In this document: one piece after another, positions 32,449-43,416 of the stretch
Layout: every line of letters begins with the position of its first letter
Numbering within the stretch: position 1 is the stretch's first letter
From: Pythium myriotylum
Lineage: Eukaryota; Oomycota; Peronosporomycetes; Pythiales; Pythiaceae
Assembly (NCBI GenBank): GCA_023091665.1
Contig: JALJCQ010000024.1
Location: 62,001 to 126,000, forward strand
Direction of reading: 5' to 3'
Length of the DNA: 64,000 bases
Notes under the pieces: generated by a model
Databases searched by the model: none
What the model saw: only the letters and a program-made list of their open reading frames with translations
What the model was told of the DNA's origin: nothing
Translations under genes and position numbers: made by a program

Positions 32449-34946
32449 CTAGCTATTTTCAGACCTGACGTTATTCCGCGAAGTAATAAACATCGTCAAG
32501 TCTACGCTTCCGTAAGATCGAAGCACCGAGGGCTCTGGATCACAAAGCATGTGTGCGTGGATAAAACTGAGAAAACGCAGACCATACTCAGCGGGCGGCA
32601 GTGCTGTGATTTTCCGCTTGTCCAGGATTGACGACAGCAGCCAGTGTTGTATCTTCCAGCCAAAATTGTAGTGTTGCAATATATCGACGAAGCCAAGATA
32701 GTAGACCTTCGTTTGATCCTCAGAGACGACCGCATTGTGTGCTAAATGCTCCAATGTCGAGAAGTCGATACGTGCGCCATGATTTTGAACACCGAGGAGG
32801 AAACTGTAATCCATAATGCCCAGTTCTTGAAGAAACCCACAGTCGTTGGTAATCTGGGCAAGGAGGTTTGCTCTTGTGGTAGCGTTGACTCGCAAAGACG
32901 CGCGGCGACAGACAAAATCACTGTCATGGCGCAGTGAACTACGCGAGGTGGCCCGACGTAACAGTGGTTGCGCTTCCGGACGGGTATCTTCGCCAAAACG
33001 ATCCGTGACGAAACTAGTGATGCCAACTGAGTCGACGTCAGATTCAACAGCATCATCCACAAGAGCCTCGGCGGTATCTTGCCAGTCATACGCGACCACA
33101 TCAGTTCCTCGCCGGCGACTCGATCGCGGAGCAATTCCGGATTGGTGAAATATCCCCTTCAAATCGTATCTTTCATCGGTTGGACCATCAGCAAACACGT
33201 TTTCCATCACAACGAAAAACATCTTGTTCCAACCCACGGGGAGCTGCATCGAGTGACACCCAAGAAATCGACAAAGGAGTGTGTTGGGCTGTCGAAGAAT
33301 GTACTGGTGATACAGTGGAAGAATCTCAAGCAGAAATGAATGCTCCTTCTTAGTCATCGTCTTGACAAGGTACTTGCGGTCACTTGTGAAGTAAAATAAC
33401 ATCCCCGATTTGCCCTCTGACGCTCGTTCGAGCAATGTTCCCGCGAATGACTTCTCGTACTGGCTGTTGTCAATCCCGCAAGCCTCGCGAATGTTCTCAA
33501 AGATCTTTGGCGCATAGTCAGTGAAACCCAGTTTTTCGTAGTATCGAAATTCCCCGTTGAAGACTGTGGTAGCTAGTCGCTTCTTCTCGCTGTAAAGCTC
33601 TGGTGGCCCGCCAAGCCCGCCACCTTCATCTCCCGAAAAGTATCCTATGCTGCTACCGAATGAGTCAAAACGGGAACGACTTAATGGTGGGGAGCGTACG
33701 TCGCTTGTGCCGGTGGCAGAACCTAGTGCATTCAAAAGCAATTCATCGTTGATGCTGCACCGAATGCCTGCTGTAGTATAACGCATGAGGTCTTTGCGGA
33801 GAGCTGCACTGAAATGTTCTGTGTTGCCACTTTGATCCATTTGTCTTTCTGCGCTCGTGAGAGTGTTTTCGCTTGATCGATGCTGGTATATTTCAGTGTT
33901 GAGAACCCACACAACGAGCAACAAGAGCGGATATGACCCGTACACGACACCCCAAGCCACCTGAATCCGCGTTGCCATATGACCATGAAATCCTTCATGG
34001 TAATCAGCATAATAAAGCGCAGCACATGCTGACCAATAAAGCCCGAAGATGAGCAAATATCGATAATACTGCATCAGTATGCGTCGCTTGGATCGATAGG
34101 TGACATCCAATTGGCGCCTCACAAAGCGAAAGCTGGCGAAAAGGAGCACAGCAAGTGAAGAGCCAAACGTAAAGACAATGGGACCAAACAGCAGGATCCA
34201 GTGAAGATGGTTGATGGTCTTCGGGTCGACAGTGCGTTTTATCCAGCAAATATTGATGGAGGAGATGCCCGCAGCTTGTTGTTGGTACACGATGAAGGCA
34301 GAAACGAAGCTGACACACCAAACTCTGAACGTATTTTTGTGAGAAGTGACGCTAATGATGGATGCCACCGAGCGTTTAACTCACATAATGTGATAAGCAC
34401 CAGCTTTGCAAGCGTACCCCATCCACGGATTCACAAGAGCAACGAACAGGTCCACAGCCAGCATCAGATACCAGAGGGTACCGCTAAGAGCCCAGAACTG
34501 CCAAGCATCCAAAGTCAGTCCGGTTAAAAAAGTCCCACCAAGAGAAGCCGCGTACTTGATTATAGATTGCGAGTATCGCACAAGTTGGACGGAAAATGGA
34601 CGCCGGGGTGTTGAAGTCGGCGAGCTTCGGGGATCAAAGTCAAGTCGAGTCAACACCAAAACGCCAGGCTTGTTTGATGACCACGTACCGTGTTTGCATA
34701 CGAGATGACAGACCCAACACAGTTCATAAGGCCACATACAACTTGCCAGATTACGAGATCGGCGGCGGGATGTTGCGCTTTGATGATCGGTACGAAAAGG
34801 TAGGAAAGCAGGATGAGCAGATAGAGCACGGCGCCAATGACGCCTGTGCCCATGAAAAGCAGCGCCGTGTCGTTAGGGGACAAGGCGTCGTAGGCCATCC
34901 CCACTGCCGCCGTAGCGGCAGGCGGCGGTGGGTCGTCGTCCAGCAT
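32449..34946 (-). CDS. GPCR-PIPK: seven-transmembrane receptor fused to phosphatidylinositol-phosphate kinase
   Basis: Four exons (34946-34689, 34624-34556, 34497-34418, 34324-32449) keep phase across introns of 64, 58 and 93 nt and give about 760 residues. The first ~260 residues hold seven hydrophobic helices (for example 'LLFMGTGVIGAVLYLLILLS', 'FWALSGTLWYLMLAVDLFVA', 'WILLFGPIVFTFGSSLAVLL', 'GSYPLLLLVVWVLN'). The C-terminal ~420 residues are a PIP kinase: 'YFTSDRKYLVKTM' with the ATP lysine, 'YDLKG', and the activation segment 'MDYSFLLG' near residue 640. The kinase would make phosphatidylinositol bisphosphate at the membrane; the receptor half presumably senses a signal. This fusion is known from oomycetes and Dictyostelium (RpkA). 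Only 79 bp separate its ATG from the stop of the RING gene upstream, so its promoter must be tiny or overlap that gene's 3' end. Confidence 0.93.
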
Positions 34947-35025
34947 TGTCAGATGAGGATCTGCGGCGGAAGGACGGCAAGGCTACTCGTAATTACAAAC
35001 ATGAATATGTGTATTACATAAATAG

Positions 35026-36559
35026 TCACACTTTCCTTGGAGACTCCTCCGTGATGTCTGAGTAGGAGACGTACATCGCGAAGGCGGTGCGGCAGATTGG
35101 GCAGCGATCAATCTCTTGAAGGCAAGAGCGGCAGACGCAGAAGTGGCGACATGGAAGCAGCACCACCGCTGCGGGGCTCTCGAGACAGATGACACACTCG
35201 CTGCATGTGTCTCGGCCGTAGATTTCCTGCGCAACCAAGCGGCTGAGACCCTTGGAGACGTGCTCTTGCAGCAATGATCGGACTTACCTGAGCAACGAAC
35301 GCCGTTGACTGGGTGTAGTTGATCTTCTTGACAACTGCAGGGGTTAAGCGTTCCAACTTGAAAGGAGTCGGCAAGAAATCGATCGCTACGCACTGGGAAA
35401 TGATGCGATTGGAGTTCTGGTCAAGCATGTGCTTGGAACCCCGCTTACTCCACCCTTTCAAACGAATGGAATCCCCAGTAAGGTCAACCGATCGAACCAC
35501 CACAACAGCGGAGAAGCCCACAGATGGGCGAGAGTCTCTAGTAGTCAGGGAAGGTCGAGTAACAGGATCGTGCTGGTCAACTTCATCGACGAGCGACTGT
35601 AACTCAGCAGCGCATGGGGGTTCGATGGCATTTCCAGGAATGGAAAAACTCAGCCGTATTTCATCCGAATCACATCTGATCCATGTCAAGTTCAGCTCAA
35701 GTAAGTAGATGGCATGGAAGTGGAATCATATACATACCTGAACACATCCGACCGCGAAGTGACAGTTGTATGTACCCTCTCAGTGACATAGGTGGCATCA
35801 GCAGCAGCCGCATCTCCAGGCAGCACTTCGTCATGCAGCTGGTGTCGACGGCGCTGACGATGGAGCCGTGAACCTAGCCGTGAGGAAGCTGATCGTAGTG
35901 CGCGCAAAGTGGTTTCCATTGAAAGGCTGCGCAACACTTGAGGAACGAAGGGGGATGAATCTGACGCTGAAGGGCTGTTTCCTATAGGCTCCGCTGAAAG
36001 GTAGCCTGGAATGGAGGCTAAAGTGCCGATGTCATCATGTTGAACTCCCCAAAACACTTGAACCGTGCACGGAAAAGCAGCGCGAACATCGAAAGAAAGC
36101 TCTTGCGAGCCAACTTGCCCAGGCACAACGTTAATTTTGAGGGATGACGAAACAACATCGAATGGAAGCTGAAGTCGGATCATTTTGGTGGACTTCTCCT
36201 CCAATGTCGTACGTAAGAGTTGGTGAAGGTGCCACATCGACGCGTTCCGCAGAACCATCAAACTGATTAATGCATAGATGTGTGGGTCGCCATGCCTTTC
36301 GGGATGCAGATAAAGAGGAGATATCACCTTGTGCCGAGGTCCTTGAGGTGCAAGACCTGGGGCCACACTCACGTTAATCGCTCTCCTGAAATCGTCATCT
36401 CGGTTCGTTGTGCACTACCGCGTTCGAATCAACTGCTTTGCGCACATCAGCCACAGAGAGCATGAGGCGCAGAAGTCGTGTCATCCAACCTAGAAGGACA
36501 CATATTGTTATCACCACGGCGAGGTTCCACAACTCGGGTGGGAGCTGTTGGGTCGCCAT
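35026..36559 (-). CDS. RING-type E3 ubiquitin ligase, MGRN1/LOG2-like, with N-terminal membrane anchor
   Basis: The last three exons are clear: about 36414-35738, 35675-35288 and 35226-35026, with introns of 62 and 61 nt and GTATGT/GTAAGT donors. The C-terminus is a C3HC4 RING, 'CVICLESPAAVVLLPCRHFC' followed by 'CRSCLQEIDRCPICR'. Upstream is a beta-rich region like the MGRN1/RNF157/LOG2 family, with 'FDVRAAFPCTVQVFWGVQ' and 'EIYG' just before the RING. The first exon from ATG 36559 encodes 'LWNLAVVITICVLLGWMTRL', a membrane segment. The first intron is unresolved: the frame must shift near 36415-36470, and the GGTAG at about 36415-36419 is a possible acceptor. The protein probably tags membrane cargo with ubiquitin from the cytosolic face. 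Substrate is unknown. Confidence 0.8.
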
Positions 36560-36679
36560 GGTGCTGGTTCCAAAATGCACGAAGTGAAAACGATTCAAAG
36601 AGAGCACTCCGATTGGCCAAAAACACATGCTCTAACTGCTGCAGTCATTGCGCATCAGAAGACTCTACACTCACTGATT

Positions 36680-38460
36680 TTAGAGCAAGTTTGGGCGCGA
36701 CGACTTGTTGAGGATCGAGAAGGCAACCGAGTCCAAAACACCCATGATCTACGCCCACGACTCTCCATAAGAAGCAGCATGTGCGAAGACAACATACGCT
36801 AAGAACTCACCGTGAACACTCCACCGACAATTGCACATACGCTAGTGAGGAACTGAAGAAAACCCTTCCGAACTTCCTCGATGCGGAACATGATTGGAGA
36901 GAAACTGTAGGTAAAAGAAACCACTACAAGCACACCAAAGTGAGACTAAAGTAGCAGGCCCAATAGAGGAGTAGGAACTTACTCGGCAAGCCTTTTTCGC
37001 TGACCGGAGTCAGTTCTTTAAAGTGCTCGGTGACTGAGTACTGATTCGTAATGACACGGTTGCCAGACAAGTACGAGTACTCGGTGGGCACCACCTTCAA
37101 GAAGTACTGAAATGTTCCACGAGACGATTCGGCGAGATTCTTCGTCCGCTGGTCTAGGGGGCTCTTCATATTTGGGAATGACTCGCCAAAAGAGATCGAA
37201 TTGATACGATGTGACGTGTCAAAGGCGCGGAAAGTAGCATCGACGAGATCTTGTGCGGACAAGTAACCGTTACGGAAGTACTTCGATGGGGCGAAATAAA
37301 CCTTCCCAGCCACCTAATATGCCAAAAATTTACTTAGTAGAAGGCAACAAGTTCAGGCTCTCGTACGAGAAACACACCTTTCCAACAAGGAGAAAGCCCT
37401 TGATTCGGCATCCCTCATTCACTTCCCGACGAAGTACTCGCTCAATTTCGGCTTCTTGACACTGAGAAATCGTATGAAGACTTGGAAGGTGCCAGTTCTT
37501 CCTTGCATACGCGGCTTTGACTTCGTCACAGGTGTTGCAGCACTAATGTGAACATCGAGTTATGAAAAGAGTTGGACTTCGTAGAGAGAGAGCTTTTATT
37601 CTCACCTCGCCTTCTTCTCCAGCACTGTAACAAGGTCCGCACGCAGGCCTTAAATGCAACGAAGAACGTAAGTTACAGCAAACAGCAAATAGAAGACAAA
37701 GCAGCTCACTTTTGCGTATCTTCGTGCAAATCGGTGTGATTTGTCAGTGCACCTCCGATCTGCAACCGATAACAGTAACTCGTCAGGTATGACCATCACA
37801 GAGAGTACGATCATTGCTTTCCACTCTGACCATGTCACGCATTCCTTCTTTCAGCGGTTGTCCAAAGTGATCGAGTGGGATCTTCTCGATGTTGTTGATA
37901 ATATCGTGCTACACGATACCATGTCAAAACCATTTCGCTTCACGAAGCACTTTCTGAGACGTCGCACCTGAACAGAACCTGCCATATCCGACTTCTCCAC
38001 AGCAATGATGGAGCACGGCATCCTACGATGCATTTTCAACTACTTAGCGAGCTGGCCTGCGCGAGTTAATCTCTGCTTAGCGAACCTTGGAAAATCGACA
38101 TCGAAGAATATTGGCACAAGCGTATTGCGCTGACCGTCCACAAGCATCTTGTCGACGGTGTCCTGCACGGAAGATTGGTTGAGTTTATACCCGCAGCCCC
38201 ACCACGAGGAGCGAGCAATAACTGACCGTGGCGAAGTAAAAGGAAACCTCCGAGACCAAGAGAACGGCAATCGCCACGAAGGCCATCATCGAGACTGGAG
38301 CGGAACCGGATCGTCAGCTCTCCACGCAGACAGAGACTCAGGAGCAGGAGCCAGACGTACAGAGGCCTCCTTGCATGGTGCGCACTTTGAACTCTTCGAT
38401 GGTCTTGGGATACGCATCGATGCCCTTGAGCTTCGCGAGCCACGCTGACTGCCCCGCCAT
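36680..38460 (-). CDS. ERGIC3: ERGIC3/Erv46 ER-Golgi cargo receptor subunit
   Basis: Eleven small exons can be followed: 38460-38361, 38294-38227, 38162-38086, 38022-37968, 37908-37831, 37759-37710, 37648-37606, 37542-37378, 37313-36983, 36923-36811, 36748-36680. Phase is kept throughout, giving 382 residues, the usual length of the family. The N-terminus 'KLKGIDAYPKTIEEFKVRT' and a first membrane helix are typical. Next come the lumenal Cys motifs 'CGPCYSAGEEGE' and 'CCNTCDEVKAAY', then 'GTFQYFLKVVPTEYSYL', 'NQYSVTEHF', 'SFSPIMF', and the second membrane helix 'FLTSVCAIVGGVFTIMGVLD'. Erv46 pairs with Erv41 to retrieve ER proteins in COPI/COPII vesicles. The ATG 38460 start fits the family N-terminus. 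It shares a 152-bp divergent promoter region with the methyltransferase gene. Confidence 0.92.
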
Positions 38461-38612
38461 CGTCGCCTCTGCTTCCCTCGGGCTGCCGGACGATGCCACG
38501 AAGCACCACCTAAATCACCAGCTTCAACAGATAATATCAAAAGAGGGTAATAAAGGGTGTGATGTACCATAACACGATGCGACTGGGATCGGCAACTGCG
38601 ACTTGGCCATTC
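38461..38612. promoter_or_regulatory. Divergent promoter region (ERGIC3 / rRNA methyltransferase)
   Basis: 152 bp lie between two start codons pointing away from each other. No TATA-like box is evident. A promoter is inferred only from gene arrangement. Confidence 0.45.
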
Positions 38613-40039
38613 ATGCTGATGAAGCTCTTGAGGACCCACGCACAGAGAGCCGTGGGAACGGCCCAGCGGCGCTGGGCGTCGCAGCGGCCTCAACGAGGCA
38701 GGCATGAGCGCTTTCGAAAGCAGCCCACTGGCAGCGGGAAGGCGGAGACGCGCGGCGGAGAGACCGTACCCCAAGTACGAGGCGAGCTACTTTACGGCAT
38801 CCACAGCGTGTCACAGGCACTCGCCAGCAAACACCGCCGTGTTCACGCACTGTATGTGCGCGAGGGAGCGACGCCGAAGGTCGATTTGGTCGCTTCCTCA
38901 AAAATCCAGAGCCTGGCTTCGGAATTATCAGTCGAAGTCAAGCCATTGAGGTTTGTCAATTCTGTGCACTTGTCCAACAACGTGAAATACTCACTGGGGG
39001 ACTCTATCGCTAGCAAGTGGATGCTCAATCATATCACGGACGACAAGCCACATCAGGTATGCTTCGATTGGCGATGCTGTGCAATCAACATGGGCGGATA
39101 CCATGAACTGTTTGATGGGGAAAGGGGTTTGTTCTCGATGCGGATCCTGTTGCGCTGCCCGATTTCGATACACTCTCGCTTGATGGTGCGTCTGTAAAGG
39201 CCACGGAGCGAATCATGTTCCATCTGAAGCAGATGCCATTGTGCCTTAGCAATTGCGTCCACCATGCGACGACCAGTTATTTTGGCACTCGATGAAGTCC
39301 ACGACACGCAGGTCTGAGATTTTCATTACTCCCATTCGTTCACCTATGAACCAAACCAATTTTGTAGAATCTTGGAGCGATTCTCCGATCGGCCCACTTT
39401 CTCGGTTGTTCCAGCGTGTTACTGAGTGAACGCAACAGCGCACCAGTGTCTCCAGCTGTAATACAGACGATGCAGCACTCCATGTTGGTACTGAAGTGCG
39501 TTTGTGCGTAGGCATCACGAGCTTCTGCAGGGGCATTGGAAGTACTTGTCGCCAACGTTAGTGTGAATCTTCCATAGCCAGCGGATTTAGTTTACCATAG
39601 TAACGAGATGTCCACGTTCAGAAAAAACTCGTCCGAGCGAAGAACCTCCACCAGGCTCTTGCCATAGCCAAGGAGAAAGGCTGGCGAATTGTCGGAGCAT
39701 GCAGTGGACCGAACTCAATCTCATCTGAACAACTCAGTTCTAACCAACCAACAATTCTTGTCATGGTGAGACTGGTGCTGGTGATAGATGAGTTTCAAAA
39801 TCTCAATCATAGTTCTGTAAAGGGGAACGAGCACAAGGGGCTCCGAAAAGGCGTTCGTCAGTGCTGTGATGAAATTGTAACAATTACTGGTATGTAATCA
39901 AGCGGGATGAGTCTAGTCGCAATACCTTGTCTAACCAAATGATCGGCAAGGTCAAGCTACTGAGGATGACACGTACGTCGATTCTCTGAATGTCAGTGTC
40001 GCTGCTGCAATTCTTCTTTACGAGGCAATTAAACGTTGA
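38613..40039 (+). CDS. MRM1-like mitochondrial rRNA 2'-O-methyltransferase (SpoU/TrmH family)
   Basis: The start is ATG 38613 (MLMKLLRTHAQ), which begins an Arg-rich, Ser/Ala-rich leader that looks like a mitochondrial targeting signal. Exons traced: 38613-39056, 39125-39185, 39250-39311, 39368-39457, 39512-about 39556, then two or three more to TGA 40037-40039. The intron after 39556 is less certain. The N-terminal substrate-binding part has 'LYGIHSVSQALASKHRRVHA'. The SpoU motifs follow in order: 'ILALDEVHDTQNLGAILRSA', 'SAGALEVLVA', 'ILVMGNEHKGLRKGV' and 'DSLNVSVAAAILLYEA'. The last three form the knotted S-adenosylmethionine site. MRM1 methylates a guanosine ribose in the large mitochondrial rRNA; that target is inferred from the leader and family. 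Confidence 0.87.
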
Positions 40040-40213
40040 TTTAACAAAAAAAAGCCACGCCAGCAGAGTTCTGGTGGATCCTCTTCATTTTGGGGGTATG
40101 GATCGTGTATGTCTATGGGCAAAGAAGAGCTGCCCACCACTCCTTTCCGTCTCAATGAATAACACTCCCTGAGCGATTGAGATTACCGAGTTCTAGGTGG
40201 ACATCTTCAGTGC

Positions 40214-41953
40214 CTATTGCTTGTGTAATGAGCGACGATCATCTTCACTGTCGGAAAGAAACTGAGGAAGTCGAACTGGGACTTCGTCAATCTCTCGCCC
40301 TCCAGTTGAACTTACGAAAGCACGATGCAGAATTTTACAGCATTCAATGAACGGATTGATTGTCTGCCGAGAAGTTGCCTCTCGCAGAATCCCGACCACC
40401 TCGGACGAGCAATGAAGACCACTCTTGATCCATTTCTCGGCTAAACAACGAACCGATTTCGTCAAAGTCTCGCTCGGTGGGAATTCATGGTTAATTTGAG
40501 AACTTCTGACGATGAACTCGACAATACGAGTTGCAATTTGTTGGTTGTCACTTGATAGAAATGTGGTGATGTGCACAAATTGTTCGGCAACAGCCACGCT
40601 AGAGGCCGACAGACTTCCAATGAGGTAACAGAGCTGACGACAAACAACCACAATGAGTAATGAGCAAACACACACGCTCATAAAACACCGTACCAACCTC
40701 TTCGACGGTCACTGGATATGGACCGCTTCCCTTCGTACCCCGTTTCAAAAGAAATGCTTCAAGATTTCGAAGCACCTTCAGCGCGTAGTTTTCGTCGCCC
40801 CCAACACGAGTCATCAAATCGAAGTGGGTAGCGACGATTCGATCTAAAAGATCGGAAGGCCCGGCAGCACTTCCACAGAGTGCGCGAATCGAACCAGATG
40901 TGACTGTGGCTACCTATCAGTAGAAGGTTCAGGAGTGAGCCCTTTTAAACTTTGCAGCAGGCCCCAAATGCTACATACTTCCACGTCTTCATCTTCCAGC
41001 AACGTTAACAATGCTCCGCTGGTCAGCATTGCAATGCTTTGGGTGTCAATCTCCGATAAATCCTCGCTAATTTGTCTTTTATGCAGCAGATGCGAGATGA
41101 TCCCGGGGAGTGCGGTTGACCCGGCAAAAAACCTAAACGCGCTCGCCACTTCCAGGCGTACCTTCGCAGATGGATCACGACAAGCTGATGAGATTGCGTT
41201 TATAATGGCCTCTAACATGGGGCCACCAGAAGACGTTGAATCAGAACCAACGCAAGTTTCGCTAATGCGACCGAGAAGCTGAACTGTCAACACACGAGTT
41301 CGCTCATCATCACCAAAGAGGAGCATTCGACAAAGTCGAGCGACCAGTTCCTGGGATGTTGACGGTCGAAGGCGAAAGCCTTCACCGTGGATTCGGATGT
41401 AGCCTTCCAAACAAACCACGCGAAGGCCGTTGTCATGATCAGGGATGCACGCATTAAGCAGGACCTCAGCTTCTTGGAACTTTCGAGCCGCAATAAAGCA
41501 GTCCAACACTATACGTAGCATATCACGGCGTAGTTTGAAGTCCTCGGGAACGCTGATACACTGCACGAGCTGCTCGCCCATCGCATCAAGCTGAATCATT
41601 GGTTCCACGACACTTCGCTTTACACCTAATAGATTGCGCAGACCGCGAACGATCGAGGCAACAACCACGGCGTTGCTCCCGCCCCCTCCACTGCTGTCGG
41701 CACCCGAAGGACTTTTGGCGTTGTCTCCGTTCGCCGTGGACTGGCTTTGCTGCAGGAACGCGAAGAGGAAGTCGATCGCGGCCTCGGCGTCCGCCTCCGC
41801 GCGCATGGCGAGGGAGCTGAACTCGAGGAGCAGTCTCGCCTGCATATGAGGATCCTTCGTCGCCGACAGCTTCTCGCGCGCCGCGGACATCGGGTCCCCG
41901 CCGGCTTCGGTGCGTGCCCGTTTGGCGGCGCGTTCTTCGACCTTGGCGTCCAT
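40214..41953 (-). CDS. HEAT-repeat protein, possibly Integrator subunit 4-like
   Basis: Three exons (41953-40979, 40913-40698, 40633-40214) joined by introns of 65 and 64 nt give 536 residues. A basic, nuclear-signal-like start ('ERAAKRAR') is followed by a low-complexity Ser/Gly loop and then helical HEAT repeats ('ERTRVLTVQLLGRISETC', 'SAKVRLEVASAFRFFAG', 'SGALLTLLEDEDVEVATVTS'). The order 'aligned HEAT helices, ...HLLHKRQ..., LTSGALLTLLEDEDVEV' resembles the N-terminal half of INTS4, the scaffold of the snRNA-processing Integrator. However, the protein is about half the usual INTS4 length, and this naming is tentative. There is no enzyme motif. It is divergent, with only 100 bp to the ATG of the EF-hand gene. 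Confidence 0.6.
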
Positions 41954-42053
41954 CGTGTCTTGAGGTTGGATTGCCCGTGCTCGATGACCCCTTATTTAGC
42001 GTGGCGCACATCACAGACGGGACTGGGACATTGAAGTGGACAAGCCCCCAAAA
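41954..42053. promoter_or_regulatory. Divergent promoter region (HEAT protein / EF-hand protein)
   Basis: 100 bp lie between two outward-facing ATGs, and transcription must begin within this interval for both genes. No shared motif was identified. Confidence 0.45.
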
Positions 42054-43160
42054 ATGGACGGAGAGATCACCACAATGCGGCGAATGACGTCGGACGCGAG
42101 AGCGGACCTTGAGCCCAACGGAGCTACTCGGCTGCTGCTACAGCCGCCGAAGGCGTGGTGGAGCACCTCACCAACCACGATCGTCGATCGAGATGCTGCG
42201 CTCGACCGATATCGCAGTATAAAGGACGACGTGAGGCGCCACGAACAGAATCGATGGCTGGGGAAACATGCCAAGTTAAGGCGCTTCGAATTCTCCGCAG
42301 ACCAAAAGCAGATGCTGAAGCAATGGTTTGACGCGTTGGACTCGGATGGGTCGGGTAAGATCTCCGTCGAAGTGAGTCGGCAAGTCCACTTCATCGTACA
42401 TGGCAGCGAGACTGAATAACACTGTAGGAACTGGAAGACCCGATGCTCTCTATCGGCGTCGTGTCCGATAAAAGTGAGATTGGAGCCGTAGTGGGCCATC
42501 TGGACAAGGACGGCAGTGGGTCTATCGACTTTAAGGAATTCGTCGAGTTCCTCACACCTCACCCTCGGGCGAACCGGAACGAAGTGGGCAAGCATGAGCA
42601 AATGTTCATGCTACTGACAAAGAAAATGGAAGTGAGTCAAAACGGCTTGTGCGTCTTCGCCTCGGATTAGTTCTTACGCTTCTGGACACACTTCTGAAGC
42701 ACCAAAGCGCAGGGTTCCTCGGTATTAACACACAGCTTTCGATGGAGCGGCGACATTTCATCCTCGAAGCCATAACACGTCAATCGACTCAATCGCTACT
42801 AGACGATATTGAATTGCTGAACGCACCGACTGTGGCTGAGAGGCAAGCAAACTCGACCGCCGAGCGCCATCGCATTCGGTACCACCGAATAGCTGCAAGA
42901 CAGAAGAAGCTTAAGGCTTTAGAGACCCAGAGCCAAGTCACCCACCGCTTTGAGGCGTTGCAAGAAGTACTAAGCCGAAACTCGATCCACAAGGTAAGTT
43001 GTTTTGAGCTGAGCGACACTTGGTTCAGCCCTGGAATGTTCTAATCTAGCTCTCACAACAGAGCGGGAGTGAACCATCGTTGCACCAGAGTCCATTGAAT
43101 GAATTAAGCACCCGGAATCCTGTTCGTAGCACAAGATCTCACGAATCGGCGAGCCACTAG
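42054..43160 (+). CDS. EF-hand calcium-binding protein
   Basis: Four exons (42054-42371, 42428-42631, 42700-42993, 43050-43160) with 56-68-nt introns keep phase and give 308 residues. Two canonical EF-hands are visible around residues 90-160: 'DSDGSGKISVEELE' and 'DKDGSGSIDFKEF', both with Asp at positions 1, 3, 5 and the bidentate Glu. The second half is a charged helical region ('ERRHFILEAITRQ', 'RIAARQKKLKALETQ') likely to form a coiled coil, with a Ser-rich tail. It is probably a calcium-responsive adaptor. It has no kinase or protease domain, so partners are unknown. ATG 42054 is the first ATG of the frame. Confidence 0.87.
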
Positions 43161-43416
43161 TTGTGATACCTCAAGCGAGCAGTGTTCATTGGGTTGGGTG
43201 AACACGTGCATTTCTTTGCGGTTTAAGTCGATCAAGAAGATGTCTTCGGGACGCGAACTTAGACTGCTGAGTCTTTACCATTGTCGGAGGGTTGTATGTG
43301 TCATCGAAGCATCCACATCTGTGGAGATTGAGATCTCAGATCAACCGCCCATATGACGCCGCTTGCTCGCTTACCTTCGGAGTTCTGACATAAACGCGTC
43401 ATAAAGCTTACGTGGT

